Counted from the first letter of the stretch, positions 26,911-35,474 are shown. The stretch: DNA of 64,000 bases from Chitinophaga sp. Cy-1792 (GCF_011752935.1 NZ_VWWO01000001.1:1240001-1304000); one strand, 5' to 3'. The notes: generated by a model not told the origin, from the letters alone. Made by a program: numbers and translations.

Positions 26911-27651
26911 TTATCCGTTTTGCCAGAGTTTTCGTTGGAGAGATAGTTTAGTCAGATACAGCATCAGTCCGGTGATACTCAGGAAGTAGATCACGTCTCT
27001 GCTGTCGATCACGCCGCGGCTGATAGACACATAGTGGAATTTTATTCCTGCCATTTGCAGGTAAAAATCGGCGCCCCCGCTGAATGCCGGGATTTTGCTG
27101 ATCGCATCAAACCCGTTGTAGAAAATGTAGCTGGTAAAAACTGCGATGAGGAAAGCCACCATGGCATTGCTTGTCAGGGAAGACGACCATACACCGATGG
27201 CGGTGAAGGTTGCTCCCAGCAGCAATAGCCCGATGTAGGAACCTATGATGCCGCCATTGTCGAGCAACAGCGGATTAACACTGAGCTGCCGGATGGCGAA
27301 ATAGTAGATAATGGTAGGAAACAGGGAGATGGCCACGATGAGCAGGGAGCTGAAGAATTTACCCAGCACGATTTGCCAGCCGCCAAGCGGCTTGGTACTG
27401 AGTAATTCCATGGTGCCGGTTTTGAACTCATCGGCAAAGCTGCGCATCGTAATGGCAGGAATCAATAACAGATATAACAGTGGTGCGAGGTCGAAGAGCG
27501 GGTCCAGGTTTGCATAGCCGGTATCCAGCAGGCTGGTATCCGGGAATACAAACAGAAAAAGCCCGTTTGCCAGTAAAAACAGTATAATGGCTACATAGCC
27601 GGTTACGCCGCTGAAAAACTGGTTTATCTCTTTCTTAAAGATGGCTAGCAT
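26911..27651 (-). CDS. gldF: Gliding-motility ABC transporter permease GldF
   Basis: A 246-residue ABC-2 type permease with six hydrophobic segments. The N-terminal motif FKKEINQFFSG and the segment ITMRSFADEFKTGTMELL, with the re-entrant loop TKPLGGWQIVLGKF, are typical of GldF. It is the first gene of the gldF-gldG pair, whose ATPase partner GldA must be encoded elsewhere. A TATATTTG promoter element lies 22 nt upstream. Confidence 0.94.
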   Translation of the reverse strand: MLAIFKKEINQFFSGVTGYVAIILFLLANGLFLFVFPDTSLLDTGYANLDPLFDLAPLLYLLLIPAITMRSFADEFKTGTMELLSTKPLGGWQIVLGKFFSSLLIVAISLFPTIIYYFAIRQLSVNPLLLDNGGIIGSYIGLLLLGATFTAIGVWSSSLTSNAMVAFLIAVFTSYIFYNGFDAISKIPAFSGGADFYLQMAGIKFHYVSISRGVIDSRDVIYFLSITGLMLYLTKLSLQRKLWQNG

Positions 27652-27672
27652 GAATAGTAATTAGTAAAGATG

Positions 27673-27680
27673 CAAATATA
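27673..27680 (-). promoter_or_regulatory. -7 promoter element of gldF-gldG
   Basis: TATATTTG on the minus strand, a full TAnnTTTG match, 21 nt before the gldF ATG. No TTG at the consensus upstream distance. Confidence 0.5.
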
Positions 27681-27762
27681 TAGTTATTAGATATTGGTTA
27701 TAACTGAATTATTATTGTGCAGATGACCGGAATTTTGTCCGGCAAAATAATAATGTCATAGG

Positions 27763-28950
27763 CTATTGGCCTTGTTTGTAGGCTTCCCAGGCCGGACTGA
27801 TCTCCCGCATGGCTATTACTGCCCTGGTAATGGTATCGATGGTAAAATCGATTTCTTCCGGAGTAGTAAATCTGCCAACACCCATTCTGAGGGCATTTCT
27901 GGCGAGCATATCATCTATACCCATGGCTTTCAGCACGTAGCTGGGTTCCATGGATGCAGAAGTACAGGCCGACCCGGAACTGAGGGCGATTTTTTTAGCA
28001 AAGCCCATGATCAGTGTTTGTCCTTCGAGGTAGTTTAGGGAGATGTTTACCGTATGTGGTAACCTTGGAGCGCCGCCGCCGTTCAGCCTGGAGGCTTCCA
28101 GTTGCAGGAGGCCCAGCTCCAGCTTGTCGCGCAATACGGCCAGGCGGGGGCCTTCTGTACGCATTTCTTCTCCACATAATTCACATGCCTTCCCGAAACC
28201 TGCTATGCCTGGCACATTCAGGGTGCCTGAGCGCATACCCCTTTCATGACCGCCGCCGTCTATCTGGGCCGCCAGTCTTACCCTTGGCGACTTACGTCTC
28301 ACATACAAAGCACCAACGCCTTTAGGACCATAAATCTTATGTGCGCTAAACATCATCAGGTCAATATCATCTTCCAGCACATTCACCGGGATCTTGCCTA
28401 CTGCCTGTGTGGCGTCGCAGCAGTAAATTACGTTATGTTTTTTAGCAATCCGGCCAATTTCTTTCACCGGTTGGATGACGCCGGTTTCGTTATTGGCATA
28501 CATGATGGCAATGAGGATGGTTTGCGGGGTGATGGCCGCCTCCAGTGCTTCGATAGAGATGAGGCCCTGCTCGTTAACCGGTAACCATGTTACCTGGGCA
28601 CCTTTTTTTTCCAGGTGGCGACAGGTATCTACGACGGCTTTGTGCTCGGTAACACAGGTAATAATATGATTACCACTGCCGGCGTACATTTCATAAACCC
28701 CTTTGATGGCCAGATTAGCGGCCTCTGTAGCGCCGGAGGTGAAAACGATTTCCTGTTTTACGGCCCCGATCAGCTGTGCTACCTGCTCCCGGGCATAGTC
28801 AACAGCCTCTTCCGCCACCCATCCAAAGGGATGACTCCTGCTGGCTGCATTACCATATTGTGTGGTAAAGTACGGCAACATCGTTTCCAGTACCCTCGGA
28901 TCTACAGCGGTAGTGGCATTATTATCCAGATATATCGGGAGTTTCAGCAT
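27763..28950 (-). CDS. Cysteine desulfurase (NifS/IscS family)
   Basis: A 395-residue PLP enzyme that takes sulfur from cysteine for Fe-S cluster and thio-cofactor synthesis. The N-terminal motif YLDNNATT, H104 (context TEHKAV), PLP lysine K205 (context SAHKIYGPKG) and catalytic C329 (context SSGSACTSAS) are all present. The short loop around C329 resembles the IscS/NifS group rather than SufS. No iscU or suf genes lie beside it. Two TATTTTTG elements 16 nt apart precede the start. The Mo-cofactor cluster at 42823 would also need such a sulfur donor, but that link is inference. Confidence 0.93.
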   Translation of the reverse strand: MLKLPIYLDNNATTAVDPRVLETMLPYFTTQYGNAASRSHPFGWVAEEAVDYAREQVAQLIGAVKQEIVFTSGATEAANLAIKGVYEMYAGSGNHIITCVTEHKAVVDTCRHLEKKGAQVTWLPVNEQGLISIEALEAAITPQTILIAIMYANNETGVIQPVKEIGRIAKKHNVIYCCDATQAVGKIPVNVLEDDIDLMMFSAHKIYGPKGVGALYVRRKSPRVRLAAQIDGGGHERGMRSGTLNVPGIAGFGKACELCGEEMRTEGPRLAVLRDKLELGLLQLEASRLNGGGAPRLPHTVNISLNYLEGQTLIMGFAKKIALSSGSACTSASMEPSYVLKAMGIDDMLARNALRMGVGRFTTPEEIDFTIDTITRAVIAMREISPAWEAYKQGQ

Positions 28951-28954
28951 TCAA

Positions 28955-28978
28955 CAAAAATACGACCTTTCAAAAATA
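28955..28978 (-). promoter_or_regulatory. Tandem -7 elements upstream of the cysteine desulfurase
   Basis: TATTTTTG occurs twice on the minus strand, at 28962-28955 and 28978-28971, 16 nt apart. The distal one would give a normal leader of about 15 nt; the proximal one would start transcription at the ATG. Neither has TTG 19 nt upstream. Confidence 0.45.
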
Positions 28979-29193
28979 AGTTCCGGACTCAAGGTATGGA
29001 TCTTACCGCTATTGAAGTATAGGAAAGCTATGGAGAAATGTAATGTCTGAAGAAGGAAGGAGTTAAATTCCCGGACAAAATCTTAAAAAAAGGGGCAGGG
29101 CAATTTGCTGATATGCTTTGTCCATCCTGAGAATAGGAAGAGTACCCGGGTTGCTATTTGGGAGGAGATTTGCTAAAATACTTATTTCAGATA

Positions 29194-29269
29194 CCTTAAA
29201 TATTTAAAAAATATTTAATTATAATTTTTTTTATTTTTTTTCCATTTTAGCAATCCAAAATATTTAAGG
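29194..29269. repeat. Inverted repeat enclosing A/T-rich DNA
   Basis: CCTTAAATATTT at 29194-29205 and its exact reverse complement AAATATTTAAGG at 29258-29269, with 52 nt of almost pure A/T between, including two T-runs. It could be a cruciform, a protein-binding region or a degenerate mobile-element relic. No transposase frame is inside. Confidence 0.5.
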
Positions 29270-29410
29270 GCTCGTAAGTTATAATACAACCCCGCCAGAA
29301 AGGGCGATGTTAAAACCAAAAAAAATTTCAAAATAACTGAACAAAAGTATTTTCTACTACGTTATCTATATAAACACACAAAAACAATAACATAATCACA
29401 TAAAAATATT

Positions 29411-29516
29411 GGAGCTTAAAATACAGCTCAGTCTGTTTAAGTTCTTAACGATTACTCTAAAGTTGGCATAGGTTATGAACACCTGCGGGTTTTTTAGCTT
29501 GCAGGTCTTTTTTTTT
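29411..29516 (+). ncRNA. Candidate structured small RNA with own terminator
   Basis: A plus-strand stretch without a reading frame that ends in a Rho-independent terminator. Hairpin 1 pairs CTTAAA (29415-29420) with TTTAAG (29436-29441). Hairpin 2 pairs GTTC-T-TAAC (29441-29449) with GTTA-T-GAAC (29472-29480), with one T-T mismatch. The terminator ACCTGC/GCAGGT follows directly. No gene ends upstream on this strand within 1.3 kb or more, so the terminator must serve a separate transcript. The promoter and exact 5' end are not found. A 6S-like RNA is conceivable but not shown. Confidence 0.45.
29481..29516 (+). terminator. Orphan Rho-independent terminator
   Basis: Stem ACCTGC (29481-29486)/GCAGGT (29501-29506) with a 14-nt loop, then C and nine T residues. 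No protein-coding gene on this strand precedes it. Confidence 0.75.
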
Positions 29517-29696
29517 ATCTAAAATGTAAAGGCCAACCGAATTTGTGGGATAGTTATGACGTTATACATTCTTATAAACGCTTTATTTTTTCTTTGAATT
29601 GTGCAGTGCATTATATTTTTACTTACATAATATATAAAGCGCAAACTAACTTTCTCATCTTAGTTATTTACAATTAGAAATAGAGCTTGACATAAT

Positions 29697-29731
29697 CAAA
29701 AAACGGAAGCCGACTCTTATGAGCCGGCTTC
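29697..29731 (-). terminator. Terminator of a candidate minus-strand short transcript
   Basis: Stem GAAGCCGACTC (29706-29716)/GAGCCGGCTTC (29721-29731) with one mismatch and a 4-nt loop. On the minus strand it is followed by CG and six T residues. Upstream on the same strand, GTAGATG/CATCTAC forms another hairpin at about 29784-29806. A short non-coding RNA starting near 29850 would fit. Confidence 0.65.
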
Positions 29732-29878
29732 TTTCGTATATATATTTCCGTAACCATAGTACGTAGTATCTCCATTTCAACTTTCTAATATGTAGATGCG
29801 TGCCACATCTACTTTGTAGCTGAATAATTTTATCGTAACTTATACTCATTGTTTGATTAATCTTTAAAAATACAGAAA

Positions 29879-30088
29879 ATGAAAAACCAACATTTTACAA
29901 TCTCCCGTGAGGCGATCAGACGGGCTAGCAGAATGGCGGGCCGCAAGCCGCATTATTTAGATGAATACAACGGAATCGTTACCATCAAATTGATGGAGAA
30001 TGGGGTTGAAAGAGTTATAGAATATAGCTGGGAAGAAATTAATGAAGCCGCTGCTAAAGCTTTTGGAAAGTATGGAAAGAAATTATAA
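29879..30088 (+). CDS. Small hypothetical protein
   Basis: A 69-residue protein, basic at the N terminus (context SREAIRRASRMAGRKP) and with a short predicted beta-strand region around YNGIVTIKLMENGV, then a helical C terminus. No signal peptide or membrane segment and no recognised family. It overlaps the next frame by 17 nt, so the two are probably translated together. The surrounding DNA is more AT-rich than the neighbouring housekeeping genes, which may mean recent acquisition. A small cytoplasmic partner of the membrane protein encoded next is a reasonable guess, not more. Confidence 0.6.
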   Translation: MKNQHFTISREAIRRASRMAGRKPHYLDEYNGIVTIKLMENGVERVIEYSWEEINEAAAKAFGKYGKKL

Positions 30089-30560
30089 TCATGTCTATGC
30101 TAAAATTATAGAAGGGAATGATATTATTGTTGGACCCATCGCCTATTCGATGTACAAAAAAAGTAAAATTGAATATATCGAAAAACAAAGGGAAAGTGGG
30201 AATGTCTTAACGGATATTGATTTAGTCCCATTCAATAATTTTTCTTCTTCTGATAGCGCATTAGATAGTTACAGAATTCAAGCTGAATCAATTGTTCAGG
30301 AGTTTATTAAATATATTCTTACTGAGGAGGTAAAGAATCAAAGAACACTGGCAATTCAAAATCAGGCTGAAATACTAAAGAATGTTATTAAACCATTTAC
30401 TACTTCATTTGGTACTAACGTTTTAGCCGGTGTCATCGCTTCTTTCCTGTTTACGCTTATTCTCGCCATACTGTTGTTTATCAAAACCTTTGGTGATCTG
30501 AATATCAGCTTAAAATTTGAACAAAAGAACGCGCTGGAAAATACACAGCCACACAAATAA
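30072..30560 (+). CDS. Hypothetical single-pass membrane protein
   Basis: A 162-residue protein of no recognised family. The first 110 residues are hydrophilic and partly helical; a single strong hydrophobic segment near residues 117-138 (context GVIASFLFTLILAILLF) precedes a short charged tail. ATG 30072 is chosen because it limits the overlap with the preceding gene to 17 nt; an ATG at 30042 would overlap by 47 nt. The topology suggests a cytoplasmic domain anchored at the inner membrane by a C-terminal helix. It is followed by a bidirectional terminator at 30582. Confidence 0.62.
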   Translation: MERNYNHVYAKIIEGNDIIVGPIAYSMYKKSKIEYIEKQRESGNVLTDIDLVPFNNFSSSDSALDSYRIQAESIVQEFIKYILTEEVKNQRTLAIQNQAEILKNVIKPFTTSFGTNVLAGVIASFLFTLILAILLFIKTFGDLNISLKFEQKNALENTQPHK

Positions 30561-30581
30561 TCTTTAACTTTTTTATCGTAT

Positions 30582-30620
30582 AAAAAAAGTCATCTCTATT
30601 CAAAAGAGATGACTTTTTTT
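30582..30620. terminator. Bidirectional terminator
   Basis: Perfect 16-bp stem (30582-30597 with 30605-30620): seven A then GTCATCTCT, a 7-nt loop, and the complement ending in a run of T. It separates the orphan pair from the convergent TonB receptor. Confidence 0.9.
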
Positions 30621-30637
30621 TGATGTAAACAAATGTC

Positions 30638-33600
30638 TTAATTGAAAATATATCTCACGCCAAACTGTCCTTGCCAGCGGCTGATAGTACCGGTATTATC
30701 TCTATAGGATGTTGTTACCGGAATTTCATTCTTCGCATCCAGGTAAGGGAACGAGAACGCAGGTGCAGCGGTCGTTTGACCGGTAGCCGGATCACGATAT
30801 AATCCCTCGTATTTCAGGAAAGAACTAACATTGGAAATTTTATAGGTACCCCATCTTCTGTTCAGGAAATTACCCAGGTTGATAATATCGAAGGTAAGAC
30901 GGATCGTATGTTTGGTTTTGTCTTTACCTGTGAATACAAAAATATCCTGTGTGATATTCAGGTCTGCACGTTTAAAGAATGGTAATACTACGCCATTACG
31001 TTCTGCATATTCTCCTCTGTGGCTGCTCAGGTAATTATCCTGCTTAATGAAGTTGTCCAGCTGGTTCCAGATTACGCCGCTGCTGCGTTTATCAGCATTG
31101 GTCGCCTGATTATAACCGGCATCCCCGTAACCTACCGGCACCAGTTTGATCTGGCTGGCATTGGCAGGAATAAAGATCAGGTCGTTGTTGCCGTTAGATC
31201 CATCGTTGTTAAGATCTCCGTTGTAAGTATAACTAACTACACCATTAGGCGCTGCTTCGAATACCATACCGAAAGAGGTGGCAAAATGCTTCGCCCAGGT
31301 AAAACGATAAGATGCAGTAGCAATAACACGATGCGGCAGATAGAAGTTGGAATATCCCAATACATCTGCATTAGGATCGCCGCTCACCGGACGATCGCGC
31401 CAGTTACTCTGTGCAATGCTTCCGCCATCGTTTACGCTACGTGCCTTGCTGTAAGTATAGGCTGCACTCAGCGACAGATGTTGTGTATTTTTCTGTAACT
31501 GTAATGTGATGAAATAGCTGTATCCTTTATTGGTATTCTTCATCAGAATGGCGTCGCTGATATTCGGATTGCTCAACGTATTTTTACCAGGACCATAAAT
31601 CTGTGAAGACGCATAGCGGGTGCGGTGATCCGGTGTGCTATCCAGCACCAGGCCTGTTGCAGGCAGGTTCACGTTCTGGAAATATACTGCATTGATATCT
31701 TTGGAGTAGTTAGCTTCCAGTGTTGCATCGATGCCCAGCGGCAGCCTTCTGTCAACGGCCAGCGTGGCTTTCAGTACCTGTGGGTATTTGAAATTCTTAT
31801 CGATGGCGGCTACGTTATATGCTGTGGATAACTGACCCGGGCCCGGACGGTATTTGTCGGCACTTGGATCAAAAGGATAAGGAATGGTAGTGGTGGAAGT
31901 AGCAGTATAGGTAAATGATCCGAACTGTACTCCATTGTTACCGGCCTGGTTGCTTAACCATACTGCCGGCGGAGGACCCGCAAATAACCCAATACCACCG
32001 CGGAGCTGCGTCTGATTGTCGTGGGTGATGTCCCAGTTAAAGCCTACACGCGGACTCAGTAACGGCGCTGTTTTAGGACGTTGGCCCACATCCAGTTTTG
32101 CACCATCCCTGAAGGTAAGTGTTGTCAGGGAATCGTTTCTGGTGAAGGTATTGCCAATTATGGGAACGTCTACACGTAAACCGTATGTCAGGGTGAAATA
32201 TTTTGTAGCACTCCATTTATCCTGTACAAATAACCCTAATTCCAGGGAGTTGATTTTGGCAAATGGAAAGGAACCATCAGGTGTGCTGGCGTATGACAGC
32301 GCATAACGGGCCGTTGTCAATGCACCTGTTTTTGCGCTGGCATAAAAATCGCTCAGGGTATTATAACGATAGTTACCTACATAGTTTGGTGCAAAACCAT
32401 TCACGAAAGTTTTGTAATAGTTCTGAGTGCCGATGGTGATTTCGTGTGCGCCGCGATAGAGATTGAAGATATCTGACAGCTGAAATACATTGGTGTTCAG
32501 CTTATTATTGTATGTAAAAGGCTCATAGCCAAAAGCGGTATAGCTGGCGCCCTGGCCATTCATGATATCTACCAGCGGGAACTGACCTGCAGAGAGAGAA
32601 GACCTGAAATCGCGCATGGCACTAAATCCTGCCTGTAACTTGTTGGAAGCATTATTACCGATACGGGTATTCAGCTCGGCAATAAGGATGTTGAAGTTAT
32701 TGTTGATCCTGTAACCGCTTCCGCTGAAAGGCAGGCCTGTATTGCTTGGCTGACGGTTGCTGCCGGGAGCACCACTGTTACTGGCCGGAATATCTTTATA
32801 AGATTTCAGGTAGTTATACTTAAACGTAAATGTGTTACGGGAATTAACGTTCCAGTCAAGTTTTACCGTTACTTTATCACTGTATGTTTTATACGTATAA
32901 CCCTGATAAGCACCTGGGTCATAGTTATATTTATCGATCAGGAATTTTCTCAGTGCATCCAGCGTATCGGCAACTGCCTGTGATACGTTGCCTCCTGCTA
33001 CCTGACCAGGTTTGTTGGCTACCAGACTGGTTGCTGGTGCATCGATGCGCTCTGATTCGGCGCTTATGAAGAAGAATAATTTATTCTGAACTATTGCACC
33101 ACCTACGTTAAAACCACGCAGGTTATAATTGAATGTAGGCTTGGGAACCGTGGCGGTACCTACTTTCAGACCTTGCAATCCCGGCGTTTGTACGTAGGTA
33201 TACACGGTACCTTTAAAATCGTTGGTGCCACTTTTTGTAACGCTGTTGATGCCGGCGCCGGAGAAGCCTCCCTGGCGTACATCGAAAGGAGAAACATTCA
33301 CCTGGATCTGTTCCAGTGCTTCGAGAGAGATAGGCTGAGAGCTGGTTTGAGAGCCAAGGGTGGGCTGTAAACCAAATGCGTTGTTGAAGTTGGCGCCATC
33401 AACGGTAATGTTGTTGAGCTGATTACTTCTGCCACCAATATTCAGACCGTTGGCAGATGGTGTTAACCTGGTGAAGTCCTGCATGGAACGGCTGATCGTA
33501 GGCAGGCGGTCCATTTGCGCACGGGTAATCACTTCCTGACTACCGGTACGGCTCTTGTTAAATACTTTGTTTTGTGCGCCGGCAGCTTTTACTACCACTT

Positions 33601-33958
33601 CACTTAATGCGCTGGTAGCCGCCTGCAGACTGATATCCACCTTATAGTCCTGGCCAAGGGACAGGAAGATGTTATCTTTCTTTTCGTCTTTAAATCCTAC
33701 ATACGTGACCGTTACTACATACGGACCACCTACGCGGAGGTTGGGTAAGTTAAAACGGCCATCTTTACGGGATAACGCAGTGTACTTAGTACCTGTTGGC
33801 TGATGTATCGCCACAATACTGGCTCCCGGAACCGGGTCTTTTGCACTGCTGACGATTCCGGAAATATCGGCAGTGGTCTCTTGGGCATAGAGCAAACGGG
33901 GCAACAGGAGTACGCAGCAGAGTATACTCCACAGAACATGGGAAAGTTTGGGATTCAT
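30638..33958 (-). CDS. TonB-dependent receptor, Oar-like, with carboxypeptidase regulatory-like domain
   Basis: A 1106-residue outer-membrane protein. A signal peptide ending near YAQE is followed by a carboxypeptidase-regulatory-like beta-sandwich (about 28-115, context ISGIVSSAKDPVPGASI). A plug-like region starts at SEVVVKAAG, and a long beta-barrel ends in an aromatic strand (VRYIFN). The long plug and the TGSQEVITRAQMD segment resemble Oar-type receptors rather than SusC; no SusD is adjacent. Oar-like proteins in other Bacteroidota and myxobacteria are linked to protein export or adhesion, so this one need not be a nutrient importer. The ligand is unknown. Confidence 0.9.
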   Translation of the reverse strand: MNPKLSHVLWSILCCVLLLPRLLYAQETTADISGIVSSAKDPVPGASIVAIHQPTGTKYTALSRKDGRFNLPNLRVGGPYVVTVTYVGFKDEKKDNIFLSLGQDYKVDISLQAATSALSEVVVKAAGAQNKVFNKSRTGSQEVITRAQMDRLPTISRSMQDFTRLTPSANGLNIGGRSNQLNNITVDGANFNNAFGLQPTLGSQTSSQPISLEALEQIQVNVSPFDVRQGGFSGAGINSVTKSGTNDFKGTVYTYVQTPGLQGLKVGTATVPKPTFNYNLRGFNVGGAIVQNKLFFFISAESERIDAPATSLVANKPGQVAGGNVSQAVADTLDALRKFLIDKYNYDPGAYQGYTYKTYSDKVTVKLDWNVNSRNTFTFKYNYLKSYKDIPASNSGAPGSNRQPSNTGLPFSGSGYRINNNFNILIAELNTRIGNNASNKLQAGFSAMRDFRSSLSAGQFPLVDIMNGQGASYTAFGYEPFTYNNKLNTNVFQLSDIFNLYRGAHEITIGTQNYYKTFVNGFAPNYVGNYRYNTLSDFYASAKTGALTTARYALSYASTPDGSFPFAKINSLELGLFVQDKWSATKYFTLTYGLRVDVPIIGNTFTRNDSLTTLTFRDGAKLDVGQRPKTAPLLSPRVGFNWDITHDNQTQLRGGIGLFAGPPPAVWLSNQAGNNGVQFGSFTYTATSTTTIPYPFDPSADKYRPGPGQLSTAYNVAAIDKNFKYPQVLKATLAVDRRLPLGIDATLEANYSKDINAVYFQNVNLPATGLVLDSTPDHRTRYASSQIYGPGKNTLSNPNISDAILMKNTNKGYSYFITLQLQKNTQHLSLSAAYTYSKARSVNDGGSIAQSNWRDRPVSGDPNADVLGYSNFYLPHRVIATASYRFTWAKHFATSFGMVFEAAPNGVVSYTYNGDLNNDGSNGNNDLIFIPANASQIKLVPVGYGDAGYNQATNADKRSSGVIWNQLDNFIKQDNYLSSHRGEYAERNGVVLPFFKRADLNITQDIFVFTGKDKTKHTIRLTFDIINLGNFLNRRWGTYKISNVSSFLKYEGLYRDPATGQTTAAPAFSFPYLDAKNEIPVTTSYRDNTGTISRWQGQFGVRYIFN

Positions 33959-34070
33959 TTAATTCAGATTTTGGTTAAAGGTCATGAACCTATGTTAATG
34001 CATAGATATATAAAAATTATGAAATCATTAACATTTGTTCTATGTGTTTTTAACCGGAATCTGCCTTTGT

Positions 34071-35351
34071 TTATGAGATAACACGCTCCATACCAGTGCT
34101 TCTGGAGCCTTTTACGAGGATGTAGGTATTGGTGAAATGCTGTTGTGCCAGCCAGTCCCTGGCCTCCAATGCATCATTTAAATAGATATATGGATGGTTT
34201 ACTTTTTTGAAATCGCCACCTACTAAAACAACTGCGTCCCAGTGCTGGCGTTCCAGGAGTTCTACCAATGCTTTGTGTTCTTTAACGCTATCTTCTCCCA
34301 GCTCCATCATGGCGCCCAGCATCAGTACCTTTTTAGGGGCATCCAATCCGGCAAAGTTTTCCAGCGCTGCTTTCATACTCGATGGGTTCGCATTGTAAGC
34401 GTCCATAATGATGGTATTGCTATCCTGCTTCATTACCTGTGAGCGGTTGTTGGAAGGAACATACGCAGCAATGGCCGGTGCAATTTTCTGTTGTGGTACC
34501 TTAAAATGACTGGCAACGGCTACCGCAGCCATAACATTCGGGAAATTATAAGCGCCTACCAGTTGGGTCTGTATGAGTCCAACCTGGCTGTCGCCGGTAA
34601 CTTGTACTTCCAGGAATGCTTTTTCAGCAAGGGGATTGCCGGTATAATCTGCTGCTTTGCGGCCATAGGTCACAATATGTGGGATACCTTTGCTCATCTC
34701 TTCCAGGTAATCATACTCATTGCATACGAACACGGTGCCATTATGTGCACGCAGGTAATCGTATAGCTCTCCTTTGGCTTTCTTTACGCCTTCCACACCG
34801 CCGAATCCTTCCAGGTGGGCCTTACCGATATTGGTAATGATACCATGCGTAGGCAGCGCTATTTTGCAATAGGCTTCAATTTCGTGCTGATGGTTGGCAC
34901 CCATTTCAATAACGGCAATTTCTACATCAGACTTAATACTGAGGATCGTCAGCGGAACACCGATGTGATTATTCAGGTTGCCAACGGTGGCGTAGGTTTT
35001 ATAGTTGGAAGATAAAGCGGCATTAACCAGTTCCTTAGTAGTAGTTTTACCATTGGTGCCTGTTATGGCGAGGAAAGGAATGCCCAGCTGCTGACGATGC
35101 TTCAGCGCCAGTTGCTGTAAGGCTTCCAGTGCATCATCCACCAGCATCATCTTATCGGTATTGGTAAAATATTTTTCTTCATCTACCACAGCAAAGGCTG
35201 CTCCTGCTTCAAGAGCTTTGGCTGCAAATTCATTCCCGTTGAAGTTGGCGCCTTTCAGCGAGAAATAGATATCGCCGGCTTTCAGTTTACGGGTGTCTGT
35301 TTGGATAGACGGGTATTGGAGGTAGATGTTATAGAGTTGATCAATATTCAC
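34071..35351 (-). CDS. murF: UDP-N-acetylmuramoyl-tripeptide--D-alanyl-D-alanine ligase
   Basis: A 426-residue stand-alone Mur ligase. The ATP loop is GTNGKTT, the central domain contains VIEMGANHQHEIE, and the C-terminal domain includes MDAYNANPSSM, a MurF hallmark. It adds D-Ala-D-Ala to the cytoplasmic muramyl-tripeptide. There is no ATG at the 5' end: GTG 35351 gives a protein starting VNIDQLYN and is preferred; TTG 35357 two codons upstream is possible. The promoter at 35370-35399 fits either start. The window also encodes a MurF-Alr fusion, so this organism has two MurF-like ligases. Confidence 0.94.
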   Translation of the reverse strand: MNIDQLYNIYLQYPSIQTDTRKLKAGDIYFSLKGANFNGNEFAAKALEAGAAFAVVDEEKYFTNTDKMMLVDDALEALQQLALKHRQQLGIPFLAITGTNGKTTTKELVNAALSSNYKTYATVGNLNNHIGVPLTILSIKSDVEIAVIEMGANHQHEIEAYCKIALPTHGIITNIGKAHLEGFGGVEGVKKAKGELYDYLRAHNGTVFVCNEYDYLEEMSKGIPHIVTYGRKAADYTGNPLAEKAFLEVQVTGDSQVGLIQTQLVGAYNFPNVMAAVAVASHFKVPQQKIAPAIAAYVPSNNRSQVMKQDSNTIIMDAYNANPSSMKAALENFAGLDAPKKVLMLGAMMELGEDSVKEHKALVELLERQHWDAVVLVGGDFKKVNHPYIYLNDALEARDWLAQQHFTNTYILVKGSRSTGMERVIS

Positions 35352-35369
35352 AGTCAATGGTGTTTGTTA

Positions 35370-35399
35370 CAAAGATAATTTTTTCTGCCAGAGACACAA
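35370..35399 (-). promoter_or_regulatory. Promoter of murF
   Basis: On the minus strand TTG (35399-35397), 19 nt, then TATCTTTG (35377-35370): a complete Bacteroidota promoter. The start is expected near 35364, so the leader is only about 10 nt. Confidence 0.72.
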
Positions 35400-35474
35400 G
35401 TTATACAGCTGATCCATAATCGTTATCAGACTGCTATGCTAAATCTTTAGGTCGCTATGAGAACTAAAAGCTGC

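Larger units (their letters stand above)
28951..29878. other. 928-nt gene-poor AT-rich region
   Basis: No protein-coding gene is convincing. It contains, in order: two promoter-like elements for the desulfurase (28955-28978); an AT-rich block with a 12-bp inverted repeat (29194-29205 with 29258-29269); a candidate plus-strand RNA ending in a terminator at 29481-29516; and a candidate minus-strand RNA with its terminator at 29697-29731. The only minus-strand frame longer than 60 codons (29664-29849) is crossed by that terminator and is not counted as a gene. Confidence 0.6.

Noticed and set aside
29664..29849. Minus-strand frame of 61 codons
   Set aside because: It spans a strong terminator hairpin and a hairpin-forming stretch, so RNA is more likely than protein.
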